This document shows positions 16,891 through 25,353 of a stretch of DNA of 64,000 bases, in pieces; position 1 is the stretch's first letter; each line of letters begins with the position of its first letter. The stretch is taken from positions 38,445 to 102,444 of the forward strand of contig DASZOL010000016.1 of NCBI GenBank assembly GCA_035550795.1, written 5' to 3'. The translations under genes and the position numbers were made by a program. Under the pieces are notes generated by a model. That model saw only the letters and a list, made by a program, of their open reading frames with translations. It searched no databases and was not told the origin of the DNA. Source of the stretch: DASRDR01 sp035550795 (GTDB lineage Bacteria; Methylomirabilota; Methylomirabilia; Rokubacteriales; DASRDR01).

Positions 16891-17997
16891 TCATGCCGCC
16901 CCGACCTCCTCGCGCTCGATGACGTGGACGGCCGAGGCCTTGAAGCTGACCGCCACCGAGCTCCCGGGGACGATGGGCAGCTCCTGGACGGAGTGACGGG
17001 TGACCAGGGCGATCACCGGATCGCCGCACTCGGCGAGCACACGGACCTGTGTTCCCACCGGGACGAGCTCGGCGACCCGGCCTGCGAAGTGATTGAGCGC
17101 GCTGTCCCGGATCGGACCAGCCGCGCCGAGCCGGAGCACGACGTCCTCGGGCCGCACGCAGACCAGGACGCGCCGCCCCACCGGCACCTGGCCCGGTGCC
17201 CGGATGCGCAGATGGCCTGTCTCCACGGTGAGGAGCCCGTCGGCGGCGTGCGCCACGCGGCCCGGCAGGAGGTTCTCCACCCCGACGAACCGCGCCACCT
17301 CCGGGGACGCGGGCCGCCCGAAGACCACCGCGGGTGTGCCGAGCTGGGCCAGACGTCCCTCCAGCATCACGCCGACCCGGTCGCCCAGGCGCAGGGCCTC
17401 GTTCCGATCGTGGGTCACGAACACGGTCGTGACGGTCGTCTCGCCCAGGATGCCCTGGAGGTCCCTGAGAAGGTCGTCGCGGGTCGGCGGATCGAGCGCC
17501 GAGAAGGGCTCGTCGAGCAGGAGCACGTCGGGCTCGATCGCGAAGGCGCGCGCCAGGCTGGTTCGCTGGGCCTCGCCGCCGGACAGGGTCCGCGCCTGCC
17601 GACCCGCCAGCTGGGTGATCCCGAACCGGGCCATCCAGCGGCCGGCGCGGCGCCGAGCCTCCTCCCCCGGCGCGCGACGAAGGGTGAGGCCCAGGGCGAC
17701 GTTCCGCTCCACCGTCGTGTCCGCCAGCAGGGGCTCCTGGAACACCGAGGCGAAGCGGCGCCGGGCGGCCAGGAGATCTCGTCCCCAGGCCTGGGGCTGC
17801 CCGTCGAGCCGCACCTCCCCCCCGGCGGAGCGCTCGAGGAGCCCCAGGACGCGAAGGAGCGTTGACTTGCCCGCCCCGTTCGGCCCGATGAGGGCGAGGG
17901 TCTCACCCCGCCGGACGGCCAGGTGGTCGACATCCAGGACCGTCCGCGAGCCGTACCGGACCGTGAGGCCGTGCGCCTCCAGGATCGCGTCGCTCAC
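16891..17997 (-). CDS. tupC: Tungstate ABC transporter ATP-binding protein TupC/WtpC-like
   Basis: 368 residues, GTG start overlapping the tupB stop by 4 bp (GTGA). Walker A is LIGPNGAGKSTLLR (residues ~35-48), the ABC signature is LSGGEAQRTSLARA, Walker B is LLLDEPFSALDPPT, and the switch His is in FVTHDRNEAL. The last ~110 residues form an oligonucleotide-binding/TOBE-like regulatory domain. It powers import of tungstate or molybdate through TupB. Final gene of the operon. Confidence 0.85.
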   Translation of the reverse strand: MSDAILEAHGLTVRYGSRTVLDVDHLAVRRGETLALIGPNGAGKSTLLRVLGLLERSAGGEVRLDGQPQAWGRDLLAARRRFASVFQEPLLADTTVERNVALGLTLRRAPGEEARRRAGRWMARFGITQLAGRQARTLSGGEAQRTSLARAFAIEPDVLLLDEPFSALDPPTRDDLLRDLQGILGETTVTTVFVTHDRNEALRLGDRVGVMLEGRLAQLGTPAVVFGRPASPEVARFVGVENLLPGRVAHAADGLLTVETGHLRIRAPGQVPVGRRVLVCVRPEDVVLRLGAAGPIRDSALNHFAGRVAELVPVGTQVRVLAECGDPVIALVTRHSVQELPIVPGSSVAVSFKASAVHVIEREEVGAA

Positions 17998-18692
17998 GCG
18001 GGCCGGCGGCGTTGCTGCATAGCCGTGAGCGCGTAGTTCACGAGGAACGTCAAGCCGAGGAGGATCAGCGAAAGGGCGATCGCCACGTCGAAGCTCCCCT
18101 TCGTCGTCTCCATGACCGTGGCCGTCGTGAGCACCCGGGTCTGGCCTCGGATGTTGCCCCCCACCATCATCGAGGCGCCGATCTCCGAGATGACCCCCCC
18201 GAAGCCGGCCATCACCGCCGCCAGCATCGGGAGGCGCGCCTCGCGGAGCAGCAGCCACAGGAGCTGCCCTCGCGACGCCCCCAGCGCCACCATCTGGAGC
18301 CGGAACGTGAGCGGGATCTGCTGCACCGCCGCCAGGGTCAGCCCCGTGACGATCGGCGCCGCGATCACGAGCTGTGCGATCACGATCGCCGTCGGCGTGT
18401 AGAGAAGCTCCAGCGCGCCGAGCGGGCCGCTCCGCCAGAGCAGGATCGACACGAAGAGGCCGACCACGACCGGGGGCAGCCCCATGCCCGTGTTGACGAG
18501 GCTGATCGCGAAGGCTCGCCCGGGAAAGCGCACGAGGGCGATCAGCGTCCCGAGCGGGATGCCCAGCAGCAGGGCGAGCATCGTCGACGTGCCCGCGACC
18601 TGAAGGGAGAGCCACGTGATCCCCAGGACCTCCCGGTCGAGGCCCAGCAAGAGCCGGACCGCCTGCTGCAGGCCCTCCCACACCAGTGCCAT
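17994..18692 (-). CDS. tupB: Tungstate ABC transporter permease TupB
   Basis: 232 residues, about five membrane helices (for example LSLQVAGTSTMLALLLGIPL). The pair GLPPVVVGLFVSILLWRSGP and the EAA-type segment MVALGASRGQLLWLLLREAR, with GASMMVGGNIRGQTRVLTTA, are characteristic of TupB/WtpB permeases. Starts 6 bp after tupA stops. Confidence 0.9.
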   Translation of the reverse strand: MALVWEGLQQAVRLLLGLDREVLGITWLSLQVAGTSTMLALLLGIPLGTLIALVRFPGRAFAISLVNTGMGLPPVVVGLFVSILLWRSGPLGALELLYTPTAIVIAQLVIAAPIVTGLTLAAVQQIPLTFRLQMVALGASRGQLLWLLLREARLPMLAAVMAGFGGVISEIGASMMVGGNIRGQTRVLTTATVMETTKGSFDVAIALSLILLGLTFLVNYALTAMQQRRRPA

Positions 18693-18698
18693 GGCGAA

Positions 18699-19568
18699 TC
18701 AGCCCCCGACCTCCTCCTCCGTCTTCTTCCCGGCGATGGGCACGAACAGCGCCTGTCCGTACTTGTCCAACCCGAAGGTCTTGATGACCGCCTGGGCCTC
18801 GGGGGAAAGCATGAAGTCGGCGAAGGCCTTGCCGCCGGCCGGATTCACACGCGGCCCGTTGGCCGGGTTGATCTCCATCACGGAGTAGATGTTGAGGAGC
18901 GGCCGGTCCTTCTCGACCAGGATCGGGAGGGTGATCCGCTGCTGGAAGGCGAGGAACGTCGCGCGGTCCGTGATGGTGTACGCCCTGCGCTCGTTGGCGA
19001 TGCCGAGCGTCTGCCCCATCCCCTGGCCCGATTCGATGTACCAGCTTCCCTTGGGCTCGATTCCCGCCTGCTTCCAGAGCGCGAGCTCCAAGCTGTGGGT
19101 CCCCGACTTGTCCCCGCGCGAGACGAACCGCGACTGCGCCGCCGCGATCCGCTTGAGCGCGTCCGTCGACTTCTCGAGCCCCTTGATCTTGGCCGGGTCC
19201 CCGGAGGGCCCGATGATGACGAAGTCGTTGTACATGACGAGCCGCCGGTTCTGCATCTTGCCGTCGGCCACGTACTTCTTCTCGAGGGCCGGGGCGTGAA
19301 CAAGGCTGACGTCGGCCTCGCCCCGGGCCGCCAGGGCCAGCGCCTGGCCCGTGCCGACGGAGATCGTCTTGACGGAGTAGCCGGTCTGCTTCTCGAACAT
19401 CGGCACGAGCACGTCGAGCAGCCCCGAGTCCTGGGTGCTGGTGGTGGTGGAGAGGATCACGACCTTGGACGTGGGGGCCTGCGCCACCGCGAGGCCCGGT
19501 GCAGCACTCCACAGCAGGGCGGTGAGGAGGCCGACGGCCCTTAGGCTCGTGGGTCGATTGCTCCGCAT
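18699..19568 (-). CDS. tupA: Tungstate-binding periplasmic protein TupA
   Basis: 289 residues; ATG at 19568 is preceded by AGGAGG. Signal peptide: SLRAVGLLTALLWSAAPGLA ending AVAQA. Ligand-binding signature VVILSTTTSTQDSGLLDVLV and the VGTGQALALAARGEADVSLV stretch are diagnostic for TupA. A second oxyanion contact region is SRGDKSGTHSLELALW. High-affinity capture of tungstate for molybdo/tungsto-enzymes. Confidence 0.93.
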   Translation of the reverse strand: MRSNRPTSLRAVGLLTALLWSAAPGLAVAQAPTSKVVILSTTTSTQDSGLLDVLVPMFEKQTGYSVKTISVGTGQALALAARGEADVSLVHAPALEKKYVADGKMQNRRLVMYNDFVIIGPSGDPAKIKGLEKSTDALKRIAAAQSRFVSRGDKSGTHSLELALWKQAGIEPKGSWYIESGQGMGQTLGIANERRAYTITDRATFLAFQQRITLPILVEKDRPLLNIYSVMEINPANGPRVNPAGGKAFADFMLSPEAQAVIKTFGLDKYGQALFVPIAGKKTEEEVGG

Positions 19569-19689
19569 GGTCTCGCTCCTCCTTGGCTCCATATCGGCCT
19601 GGATGGCGTCGTATGCCACTCTCAGGCTTTTCGACGCGCGGGAGCCCGGCGCACGGGCACCCCGCAGGGCTAGTCCGTCGGCTCTCGGG

Positions 19690-20604
19690 TCACGACACCT
19701 CGGCCAGCACGCGGCCCGACTGGTGGCTGTCATAGCCGCCGAGCCGATCGAGGCCCTCCCGGAACCCGTCCGACCTCACGGCTTCGACCAGCGCCTGCAC
19801 CGCCGGCCGGAAGAAGGTGTCCTTCGGGATCACCATGTCGAACCGCTCCCGGACCAGCGGCACGAAGCCGAGATCGAGGGCCTGCGCGACGGACCGGGCC
19901 GCCACGCCCGCGTCGGCCTTCCGCCGCAGCACCCGCAGCGCGATCGCCCAGTGGGTCGACACCGCGTCGTCGTAGCCCGCGACGCGCTCAGGTTCCACGC
20001 CGGCTCGTGACAGGACGAGATCCACGAAGTGCCGCGTGCCGGAGCCGGGCTGGCGGTTGACGAACCGGAGCCCCGGCCGCGCTAGGTCGGGGAGGCTCGC
20101 GAGGTCTCGCGGATTGCCCTTGGGCACGACCAGTCCAAGGTCGCGGTGAAACAGGTTCACGAGCGCGGAAGGCCGGGGCTCGATGTATCGGCCGAGCCCG
20201 GAGCCGTTGTACTCGCCCGAGTCGGGATCCACCAAGTGCACGCAGGCGACGTCGGCGTGACCGGCGGCGACCGCCTCGAGGCCGGCCACGCTCCCCACTC
20301 GTGCGGCGAACAGCATGGGCGCCTCCGGCTGCGCCGCGAGGATCTCGGCGAGCAGGTCGAGCGCGGGATCGTCGCTCCCGGCCAGGAAGACGCGGCTGAC
20401 GGCATCCGCCGGCGCCGCGGAATCTGCCTTGCCCCGGCGAGCGTTCGATTCCAGCCATTCCCCCAGGAGACGCTCGGGAAAGAGCCACTTCCCGGTGACA
20501 CGCGTCCCGGGGATCGCCCCGCGCTGGGCGAGCAGGTACACCGAGCGTGGGTTCAGACGCAGATACCGGGCCGCTTCGGGGACCGTGAGCAGCTTTGGTT
20601 GCAC
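19690..20604 (-). CDS. Excisionase-type HTH plus PBP-like domain regulator of tup operon
   Basis: 304 residues if started at GTG 20604; a TTG at 20643 is also in frame but lies upstream of the predicted transcription start. Residues ~1-55 are an HTH_17/MerR-type DNA-binding domain (LLTVPEAARYLRLNPRSVYL, then KWLFPERLLGEWLE). The rest is a periplasmic-binding-like domain (PBP_like, PF12727 type) with NRQPGSGTRHFVDLVLSRAG, the oxyanion-loop pattern seen in ModA/TupA relatives. It probably senses tungstate/molybdate in the cytoplasm and controls tupABC. The tupA start is 121 bp downstream on the same strand. Confidence 0.82.
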   Translation of the reverse strand: MQPKLLTVPEAARYLRLNPRSVYLLAQRGAIPGTRVTGKWLFPERLLGEWLESNARRGKADSAAPADAVSRVFLAGSDDPALDLLAEILAAQPEAPMLFAARVGSVAGLEAVAAGHADVACVHLVDPDSGEYNGSGLGRYIEPRPSALVNLFHRDLGLVVPKGNPRDLASLPDLARPGLRFVNRQPGSGTRHFVDLVLSRAGVEPERVAGYDDAVSTHWAIALRVLRRKADAGVAARSVAQALDLGFVPLVRERFDMVIPKDTFFRPAVQALVEAVRSDGFREGLDRLGGYDSHQSGRVLAEVS

Positions 20605-20633
20605 CTCGACATAAAGGATCGGAGTTTTGGTGA

Positions 20634-20663
20634 ATTTTGTCAAGTTTAATACCGCGTAGTCAA
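20634..20663 (-). promoter_or_regulatory. Predicted promoter of tup regulator/operon
   Basis: An AT-rich island in GC-rich DNA. On the minus strand TTGACT (20663-20658) and CAAAAT (20639-20634) are 18 bp apart, giving a start near 20627 and a ~22-base leader before GTG 20604. An overlapping TTGACA at 20643-20638 could be an alternative -35 but has no good -10. The region 20664-20923 shows no gene. Confidence 0.35.
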
Positions 20664-20923
20664 GATTCAGATAAATGCTCGACTATTCCGCGCACTTGGC
20701 TTGCGCGAGACCGATCGCCCTCCCGCGCGGCTCCCATCCGACGCAGAGGCATCACCACTGCCTTCGCCGGAGTCCGGGTCCCGGATACCCCTCCAGTCAT
20801 TTGACCGCGGCAAGGGCGCGCGGTGACGATGGCGCGCCCACGGCCCCGGCGCCGAGAGTGTTCCTCCAGCCCTCACGGACGAGTAGAGGGGCACGGCGTC
20901 GAGTCCCCGTCGGCGGCGTAAAG

Positions 20924-21870
20924 ATGGCGCAGAAGGTCGTCTTCATCGTGGGCAAGGATCCGCTCGAAGCTCTGGGCGGGAATCCGAGCTATGTCCGCGC
21001 CCATGCGCGGGCCGCACTGAGCGCCGGCTTCGAGCCCCACATCTTCTGCGTGGCGCCGGGCCGGAGGTGCTGTCGAATGCGATCTCGGCGTAATTCACCG
21101 TACGCGGGCCTCACTCTTCCAGCCCTCTCCCGCCCGGGCCGAGCTGAGGTTCCGGAAGAGTCTGATCGGGCTGCATGCGCCGTTGATCGCCGCCAGCGTG
21201 CAGCGGTTCCTGCGCGGGGAGCCAGGGCCCCATCTGCTCCACAGCTTCTCGACGTGGGGCTACCGTGGGCGTGCTCGCGCGCCGCCGGCTGCGACACCAG
21301 GGCATCGGGGCGGCGGCGATCCACCAGTGTCCACACGGCCTCGGAGCACGAGTGCCGCGCAAAGTCGCACAGTCTCGATACCTCGAACGGCGCGTTCCGG
21401 GGACTGAGCTATCAGGCCGAGTACCTCTGGATCAAGCACGTCATCAGCCGCTACGAGCGGGTCGCCTACACGGAGTCTGACCTGGTGCTGGTCAACTACG
21501 ACTCGGTGCGCCGGATCTTCCTCGAGCAATACGGACGTGGAGCCGAGGCGCGCACCGTGCCGTATGCCGCCGAGTTGGCTTTTCTGCGCGAAGGCGGGCG
21601 CCAGCCGCCGGAGCCCGAGCACATTGCCGCGCTGCAGCCTCGGAGCGGCCGCTGATCGTCTCTGTATCGCGCCACGATCCGCGCAAGGGACTAGACGTGC
21701 TGTTACACGCGCTGGCGGCGCTGAGACGATCGGGGACGCCGTTCCGCCCCTGTCTGGTCAGTGGCGGAGCGCTGCGCGACCCACATCGGCGGCTGGCAGC
21801 GCGGCTGAAGATTGACGACGCGACCGCGATCACCGGCTGGGTTCGCGATCCCTCTCAAGGCGGAGAGTCG
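20924..21870 (+). pseudogene. Family-4-type glycosyltransferase, multiply frameshifted
   Basis: Starts MAQKVVFIVGKDPLEALGGN (20924) in one frame. It jumps to a second frame for LIGLHAPLIAASVQRFLRGE and HLLHSFSTWGY, to a third for VLARRRLRHQGIGAAAIHQC, and back for YQAEYLWIKHVISRYERVAY with ESDLVLVNYDSVRRIFLEQY. It shifts again for LIVSVSRHDPRKGLDVLLHA and ARLKIDDATAITGWVRDP. These are the acceptor-domain and the SRxxPRKGLDxLL donor-domain motifs of GT4 enzymes. At least four frameshifts in ~900 bp plus a missing C-terminus make it non-functional. Confidence 0.7.
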
Positions 21871-22046
21871 CTGGAGCGATTCGATGGGCATGAGCGCCCG
21901 GCAGCTTCCGCCAGGTCCCGACGGCTCGCGATAGCGGGGACGTCGGGCACGCAGGCACGGCGGGGAGCTCGACGTCACGGCGCTGGGTCCAGGGCGCCAG
22001 CGCCGGACGATCCGGCGGCGGGCCACTCCGCCACGGCACCGCAGCA

Positions 22047-23294
22047 TCATCCCTGGTGCCGCGCCTCGCCGCTCGCCGGCTTGGCCCCGGCGATCAGCAG
22101 GGCGACGGCCGCGAGAACGAGCGAGGCAGCGAGCATCCAGAACACCGACGGGTAGGAGCCGAGTCCCACCCAGAGAAGAGACGCGCCGACCGGTCCGACC
22201 GCGCGTGCGCCATTGGCGGAGAGCGCGACCGCACCGGCGATCGCGCCGTAGTGCCGCGCGCCGAAGTACTCCGCGAGCGACGTGGCACGCGCGAGCGTGG
22301 CCATGCCGTTGGCCGCGCCCTGCAGGAAGACGAAGGGCACCAGCGTGCCGATCAGCCCGAGCAGCGGCAGCTGGCCGATCCCCAGGGCCTGGGCCAGGAA
22401 CACCGCAGCCACCATGATCCGGGCCCCTAGCCGCGCCGAGATGGGCACGAACAGGAGGCGGCCCGGCAGCTGCATCGCCCCCATCCAGCCGATCGTCGTC
22501 GCCGCGACGGTCGCCGAGTAGCCGCGGCCCACGAGAAAGGGGATGAGGTGGGTGCTGAGGGCGGCCGTAGCGAAGTTGCTCACGAAGAACGCGGCCGCCA
22601 GCACCCAGAAGACCGTGCTCCGCCGGGCCGCGCCCAGCGTCACGCCACGAGCCGGCGCGGCGCCGTGGGCCGCCAGCGGGCCGGCCGAGGCCGCCGGGGC
22701 GCCGCGCAGAAGCGCCGCATGCAGCGGGATCGTCACCGCGCCCAGGACAACCGTCAGGACCGTCAGCGCGCTGCGCCAGCCGACCCGGCTCAGCAGCCAC
22801 GCCTCGATCGGCATGAAGATCGTGCTCGCCAGACCCGCCGCCAGCGTGACCGTGAGGAGCGCCCGGTCGCGTCCGCGCGTGAACCACGACACGATCGCCG
22901 CGAAGGCCGGCTCGTACAGCGTCGCCGCCATGGCCACGCCCATGCCGACCCAGACGGCGTAGAGCGCGGGCAGGCTCTCGACCCGCGCCCACGCGAAGGT
23001 CAGGAGCGTGGCCAGGCAGGAACCCGCCGTCATGAGCCCGCGGGCCCCGTGGCGGTCGATCCAGCGGCCGACCGGCACCGCCGCCAGCGCCGAGACGCCG
23101 AGGCCGGCCGAAAATGCCCCCGTCACGGCGACCCGTGATGCGCCCAGGTCCTGCTCCATCGGGCGCAGGAAGACCGGAAAGCCGTAGTAGACGATCCCCC
23201 AGGTCACTGTCTCGGTCACGCAGAGCGTCGCGACGATCACCCAGCCGTAGCGCTCCGGCCTGATCCTGCCCTCCAGGCCGCCGGCTCGCATCAC
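22047..23294 (-). CDS. MFS transporter (putative arsenical/organo-metalloid exporter)
   Basis: 415 residues, about 12 helices. MFS loop 2-3 motif appears as VPVGRWIDRHGARGLMTAGS; the second-half equivalent is LLFVPISARLGARIMVAAVF. Overlaps the upstream flavoprotein by 4 bp and is the last gene of an arsR-led operon. MFS members in ars operons export arsenite derivatives (ArsJ/ArsK types), but sequence alone does not say which compound. Terminal residues are polar (SGEARHQG). Confidence 0.8.
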   Translation of the reverse strand: MMRAGGLEGRIRPERYGWVIVATLCVTETVTWGIVYYGFPVFLRPMEQDLGASRVAVTGAFSAGLGVSALAAVPVGRWIDRHGARGLMTAGSCLATLLTFAWARVESLPALYAVWVGMGVAMAATLYEPAFAAIVSWFTRGRDRALLTVTLAAGLASTIFMPIEAWLLSRVGWRSALTVLTVVLGAVTIPLHAALLRGAPAASAGPLAAHGAAPARGVTLGAARRSTVFWVLAAAFFVSNFATAALSTHLIPFLVGRGYSATVAATTIGWMGAMQLPGRLLFVPISARLGARIMVAAVFLAQALGIGQLPLLGLIGTLVPFVFLQGAANGMATLARATSLAEYFGARHYGAIAGAVALSANGARAVGPVGASLLWVGLGSYPSVFWMLAASLVLAAVALLIAGAKPASGEARHQG

Positions 23295-24841
23295 TCCTGG
23301 CTGCAGCAGGAGCTGGTGGGTGGGCTCTGGCGGAGGACGCTCAGGGGCACGATCCGCGGCGCCGTCCCCCCCGGGCCGCTTCGGGTCCCGGGCTGGCCGC
23401 CTGAGCTGGCGACGTTGATCTCACCCGCGACCACGGCGTCGGCCCCGCTCGCCGATCCGCATCCACAGCCCTCCTGGCCGACGGCCTTGGCCTCCGCGTC
23501 CTGTACACAGCAGGCGTCCACGTTCGCGGGCGCCGGACCCCCGCAGCACGCGGCACCGGGGTCGGCCGTGACGCCGGCCAGGATTCCGGGGGCGCTCGGC
23601 GCCGCGCTGCAGACACCCGTCGCCGGCAGCATGAGCTCGACGCGGCGGGCGCCCTCCACGTCTCCGGTGAGCGCGCAGGCGATCGACCGGACCTGCTCGT
23701 AACCGGTCAGCATGAGAAAGGTCGGTGCCCGGCCGTAGCTCTTCATGCCCACGACGTAGAAGCCCGGCTCGGGGTGCGCCAGCTCCGCGGCGCCGTGCGG
23801 GGGCACGGTGCCACAGCTGTGGACGTTCGGATCGATCAGCGGGGCGAGGGCCGTCGGCGCTTCCATCGCCGGGTCGAGGTCCAGCCGGAGCTCGCGGGAC
23901 AAGTCCAGGTCGGGACGGAAGCCGGTGACCGCCACGAGCTCGTCGACCACCGCCAGGATCGATCCCGACTCGTCCAGGATCGTCACGCCGCCGGGGCTCG
24001 GCGTCAGCGCCGCGATCCTGCCCACGGTGAGCACGACCCCGCGGCGATCGAGCAGCCGGAGCACCTGCTGGCCAAGCGCGGCACGCGCCGGCAAGGCGTC
24101 CGCCGCCCCTCCACCGAACACGCGCGGCGTGGGCGGGCGCCGGACGATCCAGGTGATCTCCGTCTCGGGCTCCGTGACCCTCAGCTCGGCGAGGTCGAGG
24201 AGGGTGTTCAAGGCCGAATGGCCACTCCCGATGACTGCCACGCGGCGCCCCGCGTATCGGTCACGCCGGGCGCCGAGGACGTCCGGGATCCCGTAGAACG
24301 CGCGATCCCGGATCAGGCGCTCACCGCGGGCAAGCGTCCCGTCTGCCCCGAGGGGGTTGGGAGAGCCGTAGGTGCCGGACGCATCGATGACCGCCCGCAC
24401 CACGATGTCCTCCTCCTCGCCACCGGCGGTCAGGATGCGTAACACGAACGGCGTGACATCCCGTCCATCGGCCCGCAGCTTGTCGAAGCCCCGGCGGCTG
24501 ACGCTCATGACGCGCGTGCTCAAGCGAAGGGACGGTCCGATCTCCGGCAGGGCGGCCAGCGGCGCGAGGTACTCGTCGACGAGCTCCTGGCCTGTCGGCA
24601 GGCGGTCAGGGTCGGGCGCCGTCCACCCGGTCTTCGCCAGCATCGCGGCCACCACCGGGTCGACGTTGTAGCGCCACGGCGAGAAGACACGCACGTGCCC
24701 CCAGGCGCGAACGGCCGCTCCCGCCTGGGTGCCCGCCTCCAGAACGACTGGGATCTCGCCTCGGCTCACGAGGTGGGCGGCGGCGGCCAGCCCGACCGGG
24801 CCGGCGCCAATCACGGCGATGGGAAGCGCGGCTGTGGCCAT
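23291..24841 (-). CDS. ars-linked FAD/NAD(P)-dependent flavoprotein (ArsO-like) with Cys-rich tail
   Basis: 516 residues. FAD loop IAVIGAGPVGLAAAAHL at the N-terminus, second dinucleotide loop VAVIGSGHSALNTLLDLAEL at ~200, and a late ATG-type motif VDELVAVTGFRPDLDLS. This is the flavin-monooxygenase-like arrangement of ars-operon ArsO proteins. The last ~100 residues add a Cys-rich segment with CC pairs (ACCGG, ACCVQ, GCGCGS) and a terminal SSCCSQE. These are plausible soft-metal ligands and are not part of the usual flavoprotein fold. Start at ATG 24841 with GGGAGAAGGAG upstream. An unusual A8 (T8 on the coding strand) run separates it from arsR. Confidence 0.75.
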   Translation of the reverse strand: MATAALPIAVIGAGPVGLAAAAHLVSRGEIPVVLEAGTQAGAAVRAWGHVRVFSPWRYNVDPVVAAMLAKTGWTAPDPDRLPTGQELVDEYLAPLAALPEIGPSLRLSTRVMSVSRRGFDKLRADGRDVTPFVLRILTAGGEEEDIVVRAVIDASGTYGSPNPLGADGTLARGERLIRDRAFYGIPDVLGARRDRYAGRRVAVIGSGHSALNTLLDLAELRVTEPETEITWIVRRPPTPRVFGGGAADALPARAALGQQVLRLLDRRGVVLTVGRIAALTPSPGGVTILDESGSILAVVDELVAVTGFRPDLDLSRELRLDLDPAMEAPTALAPLIDPNVHSCGTVPPHGAAELAHPEPGFYVVGMKSYGRAPTFLMLTGYEQVRSIACALTGDVEGARRVELMLPATGVCSAAPSAPGILAGVTADPGAACCGGPAPANVDACCVQDAEAKAVGQEGCGCGSASGADAVVAGEINVASSGGQPGTRSGPGGTAPRIVPLSVLRQSPPTSSCCSQE

Positions 24842-24901
24842 CGAGAGGGCTCCTTCTCCCGTCGTCGGTCGTCGTTTGGCGACTCGTCAGGACAAAAAAA
24901 A

Positions 24902-25264
24902 CTACAGCCGACCCACCAGCGCCCGCAGCTGCCGGAGGGCCTCGGGATTGACGCAGTAGAGGACGTTTCGGCCGCAGCGGCCGGTGGAGAGCAGACCGGC
25001 CTCCTTCAGCACCTTGAGGTGCTGCATCGTGGTGGAATGCGCCAGCGGCACCACCTCCGACAGGTCCGTACAGACCGATTCGCCCTGCTCGAGGAGATGG
25101 CGCAAGATGGCCACGCGGATCGGATGACCCAGGGCCCGCGTCAGGCCGGCGAGCTCCTCGTCAGCCGCGGTGATCGTGAGGCCCCGGCCCCCCGGCGTCG
25201 CCGCTCGCGCGGCGGGCCCGGGAGCCCACACCCGTGTTCCGGCGGTCACGCCTCTGGCTTCCAT
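24902..25264 (-). CDS. arsR: ArsR-family transcriptional repressor
   Basis: Winged-helix repressor. The core starts DEELAGLTRALGHPIRVAIL, with recognition-helix segment LAHSTTMQHLKVLKEAGLL and wing RCGRNVLYCVNPEAL. A Cys (ESVCTDL) sits just before the recognition helix, and another lies in the wing (GRCGRN); these are candidate As(III)/Sb(III) ligands. The ATG at 25264 is inside the operator and only ~2 bases after the predicted transcription start. Translation may therefore be leaderless, or may begin at an internal GTG (codon 6 or 12), giving ~109-115 residues. First gene of the arsR-flavoprotein-MFS operon. Confidence 0.85.
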   Translation of the reverse strand: MEARGVTAGTRVWAPGPAARAATPGGRGLTITAADEELAGLTRALGHPIRVAILRHLLEQGESVCTDLSEVVPLAHSTTMQHLKVLKEAGLLSTGRCGRNVLYCVNPEALRQLRALVGRL

Positions 25265-25300
25265 GAGTCGTCATATTACGACTCATGGGTCGCTTGTCAA
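25261..25300 (-). promoter_or_regulatory. arsR promoter with embedded 11-bp-arm operator
   Basis: CCATGAGTCGT (25261-25271) and ACGACTCATGG (25278-25288) are perfect 11-bp inverted arms around CATATT. On the minus strand TTGACA (25300-25295) and TAATAT (25278-25273), 16 bp apart, form a near-consensus promoter whose -10 lies in the middle of the dyad. Repressor binding would block polymerase directly, the normal ArsR autoregulation mode. Confidence 0.85.
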
Positions 25301-25353
25301 GGGCCTTCGGATCCGGTCGGCGGGCCGGCCGCGACCAGTGGCCGGGAGCCCGG

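Noticed and set aside
16280..17865. Plus-strand frames opposite tupC (373 and 309 codons)
   Set aside because: They mirror the minus-strand ATPase, whose Walker and signature motifs are clear; the opposite frames have none.
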